Source: JAKFEW01 sp036675505 (GTDB lineage: Bacteria > Cyanobacteriota > Sericytochromatia > S15B-MN24 > JAQBPE01). Taken from it: a DNA stretch of 60,479 nt. The stretch spans positions 1-60,479 of the forward strand of contig JAKFEW010000159.1 of NCBI GenBank assembly GCA_036675505.1. Reading direction: 5' to 3'. Below the pieces are notes generated by a model. The model was not told where the DNA came from and searched no databases. It worked only from the letters and a program-made list of their open reading frames with translations. The translations under genes were made by a program, and so were the position numbers. How positions within the stretch are numbered: the stretch's first letter is position 1; every line of letters begins with the position of its first letter. Shown in pieces: positions 58,809 through 60,479 of the stretch.

Positions 58809-60479
58809 TTGACCACTCCCGACTCGCCGTCCCCCGCTGCCGACGTCCTGCCGGCGCGCTACGCGAACGTCAGCCTGCTGGGCGAGGGCGCCTTCGGTCG
58901 TGTCTACAGGGCCGAAGGGCCCGACCAGCGCTGGGTCGCGATCAAGGTGATGGCGCCGGAGGCGGCCGAGCGGCCCGAGGCGCAGTGGCAGTTCACCTCG
59001 GAGTACCGCAAGCTCGCGCGCCTGGCGCATCCGTCCTTCCCGGCCGCGGTGGATGAGGGGCGCACGCCGACCGGCGCCCCGTATTACGCCATGGCGCTCG
59101 TGGAAGGCGAGGCGCCGCGCGGCCCGCTGGCGGCCGCGGAGGTCGTCCGCGTGGTGACGGCGCTCGCCGAGGCGCTGAGCTACCTCCATGGCCTGGGCTT
59201 CGTGCATGGCGACCTGAAGCCCGAAAACCTGCGCCTCACGCCCGACGGTCGGCTGGTGGTGCTCGACGTGGGGCTGATGGCGCCGGTCGGCCAGCGCCGC
59301 GAGGCGATCGCCGGCACGCTCGAGTACCTAGCGCCCGAGGTCTTCCGCAAGGCGCCGATCGCCGTCGCGAGCGATCTCTACGCCCTCGGCTGCATCGCCT
59401 ACGAGCTCTGGACCGGCGAGCCTCCCTTCGCCGGCCCGTCGACCACCCTCGTGCGGGCCCACCTGCAGAGCCCGCCGCCGCCCTTGACCGGCCGCACGCC
59501 GGACGGCGACGCCGCGCTCGCCGAACTCGTGATGGCCCTGCTCGCCAAGGAGCCGGCCGCGCGACCGGCGTCGGCTCGCGCGGTGCTCGTGGCGCTCGGC
59601 GCGGCCGAAGACGTCGGCGGCCCGGCTGGCCCCGGCCTCTCGGGCGGGCGCTTCGTCGGCCGCACGCCGGTGCTCGAGGCCTGGTCCGCGGCGCTGGGCG
59701 CGACTCGCCCGGCCTGGCTCGTGATCGCGGGCGAGAAGGGCCTCGGCCGCAGCCGCACGCTCGACGAATGCCGGCTCGCCACCCAGGTGGCGGGGCGCGC
59801 CTGGGTCGGGGCGGCCTGCGCCGGGGCGGGCGACGCGCCGGGCTCGCCCGTGCGCACGGTGGTCTCGCAGGCCCTCACGCTCTCGGGTGCTGCGCCCTCG
59901 GAGGCCACCGCGGCCTGGCTGAGCGGCACCTTGCCGTCGGCGCTGCGCGAGATGGAGCCGAACGCGCGCAAGGCCGCCCTGCTCGCCGCGGCCGCCGACG
60001 ACCTGGCGGGCGCCGCGCGCGCCCTGGGCGGCCTGGCCGTCGGCCTCGACGACTGGCACCTGGCCGACAGCGCCAGCCAGGACTTCATCGACCAGCTGCG
60101 GCGCGTGCCGCCCGAGGCCGCGATCGCGTTCGCGCTGGCCCTCGACCCGACCGCGCTCACCGCCGAGCGGCTCGAGGCCCAGGCGGCCGATACCCGGCCG
60201 CTCACCCCGTTCACCGACGCGGAGGCCCTGGAGGCGATCGCGGCGCGGCTCGGTGCCGAGCCGCCACCCGACCTGGTGGCCGACCTCCAGGCGATCGCCC
60301 ACGGCGCGCCGCTGCTGATCGATCTGCTGCTCGAGCACCTCGTCGCGAGCGGTCGGCTCGGGCGGGATGGCGCGGCCTGGCGGTACGAGGCCGCGGCCAC
60401 GGGCGCAGGCGCCGGGCTGCCGAGCTCGCTCGCGGACCTGTGGCGCGAGCGCGTCGCGGCGCTGGACGGGCCGGCCCGC
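58809..60479 (+). CDS. Ser/Thr kinase-AAA ATPase protein, 5' part (runs off the window)
   Basis: I place the start at TTG 58809 behind GAGGGAAG; the frame is open to the last base (557 codons). The kinase domain (about 17-270) shows LLGEGAFGRVYRA, VAIKVM, VHGDLKPENL and VVLDVGLMAP. The HRD Arg is Gly and DFG is DVG, but the catalytic Lys and Asp residues remain. The following NTPase module resembles that of 45195-48716 (FVGRTPVLEAWSAALG). Its Walker A reads GEKGLGRS (Lys replaced by Arg) and its Walker B GLDDWHLADSA, so ATP binding there may be lost. Confidence 0.85.
   Translation, partial: MTTPDSPSPAADVLPARYANVSLLGEGAFGRVYRAEGPDQRWVAIKVMAPEAAERPEAQWQFTSEYRKLARLAHPSFPAAVDEGRTPTGAPYYAMALVEGEAPRGPLAAAEVVRVVTALAEALSYLHGLGFVHGDLKPENLRLTPDGRLVVLDVGLMAPVGQRREAIAGTLEYLAPEVFRKAPIAVASDLYALGCIAYELWTGEPPFAGPSTTLVRAHLQSPPPPLTGRTPDGDAALAELVMALLAKEPAARPASARAVLVALGAAEDVGGPAGPGLSGGRFVGRTPVLEAWSAALGATRPAWLVIAGEKGLGRSRTLDECRLATQVAGRAWVGAACAGAGDAPGSPVRTVVSQALTLSGAAPSEATAAWLSGTLPSALREMEPNARKAALLAAAADDLAGAARALGGLAVGLDDWHLADSASQDFIDQLRRVPPEAAIAFALALDPTALTAERLEAQAADTRPLTPFTDAEALEAIAARLGAEPPPDLVADLQAIAHGAPLLIDLLLEHLVASGRLGRDGAAWRYEAAATGAGAGLPSSLADLWRERVAALDGPAR

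Noticed and set aside
58809..60479. Calling the second kinase a pseudokinase
   Set aside because: HGD and DVG variants keep the catalytic and metal-binding Asp and the Lys residues, so kinase activity remains likely.

Overview
The window is about 70% GC and densely coding. It shows no rRNA, tRNA, CRISPR array, IS element or prophage. Several genes carry lipoprotein signal peptides, there is an L,D-transpeptidase, and the lipid gene is phosphatidylcholine synthase, so a diderm (Gram-negative-type) bacterium is likely. GlnRS, a lexA-imuA-imuB-dnaE2 cassette, trehalose synthesis from glycogen, Ser/Thr kinases fused to AAA ATPases and NHL, ankyrin and EF-hand secreted proteins fit a free-living, stress-exposed, deep-branching lineage. 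Myxococcota or an uncultured cyanobacterial-sister (Sericytochromatia-like) group are guesses only. There is no marker gene here that settles taxonomy.

Layout. 1-15.4 kb: a partial lipoprotein, an O-methyltransferase, a secreted ankyrin/EF-hand protein, leucyl aminopeptidase, two paralogous glycine-rich hydrophobic proteins of unknown function (4665-5456 and 9552-10466), an MBL hydrolase, a lipoprotein, TruD, a ketopantoate reductase-like protein, a TerB-like protein, a BON-domain protein, a carotenoid-desaturase-like amine oxidase and an acetamidase/formamidase. 15.4-22.2 kb: an NHL-repeat lipoprotein, a fused TreZ-TreY trehalose enzyme and a lipoprotein with a strong terminator. 22.2-28.6 kb: a lower-GC non-coding stretch, a replication-initiator-like winged-helix protein, an AspT/YidE-type transporter and small oxidoreductases. 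28.6-33.1 kb: an aquaporin, a soluble MCP-like protein paired with an ODP-type diiron oxygen sensor, and a terC-terD-terD group behind a yybP-ykoY (Mn2+) riboswitch. 33.1-38.3 kb: RluA-type synthase, M28 peptidase, glutathionyl-hydroquinone reductase, L,D-transpeptidase and a VOC protein. 38.3-45.1 kb: a complete SOS mutasome cassette with its own LexA operator, then a class A beta-lactamase. 45.2-60.5 kb: two kinase-AAA proteins (the second runs off the end) around a GNAT protein, RecQ, a thioesterase, GlnRS, phosphatidylcholine synthase, an EF-hand lipoprotein, NDH-2 and an FMN reductase.

The most original signals are regulatory. (1) The two hydrophobic paralogs share a roughly 70-bp promoter in which several motifs recur at identical spacing although the DNA between them differs: GTT-type units every 11 bp, GGTCAGC, then GGCATAAGA. 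An 11-bp-periodic TTAA array also precedes two lipoprotein genes. This looks like a regulon of an OmpR/PhoB-type regulator, possibly with an alternative sigma factor, controlling envelope proteins of unknown function. (2) Several genes without a Shine-Dalgarno have a TANNNT box 6-7 nt before the ATG, the signature of leaderless transcription. (3) The Mn2+ riboswitch has a clear terminator that competes with aptamer stem P1. (4) A degenerate chemoreceptor hairpin is translationally coupled to an oxygen-sensing diiron protein.
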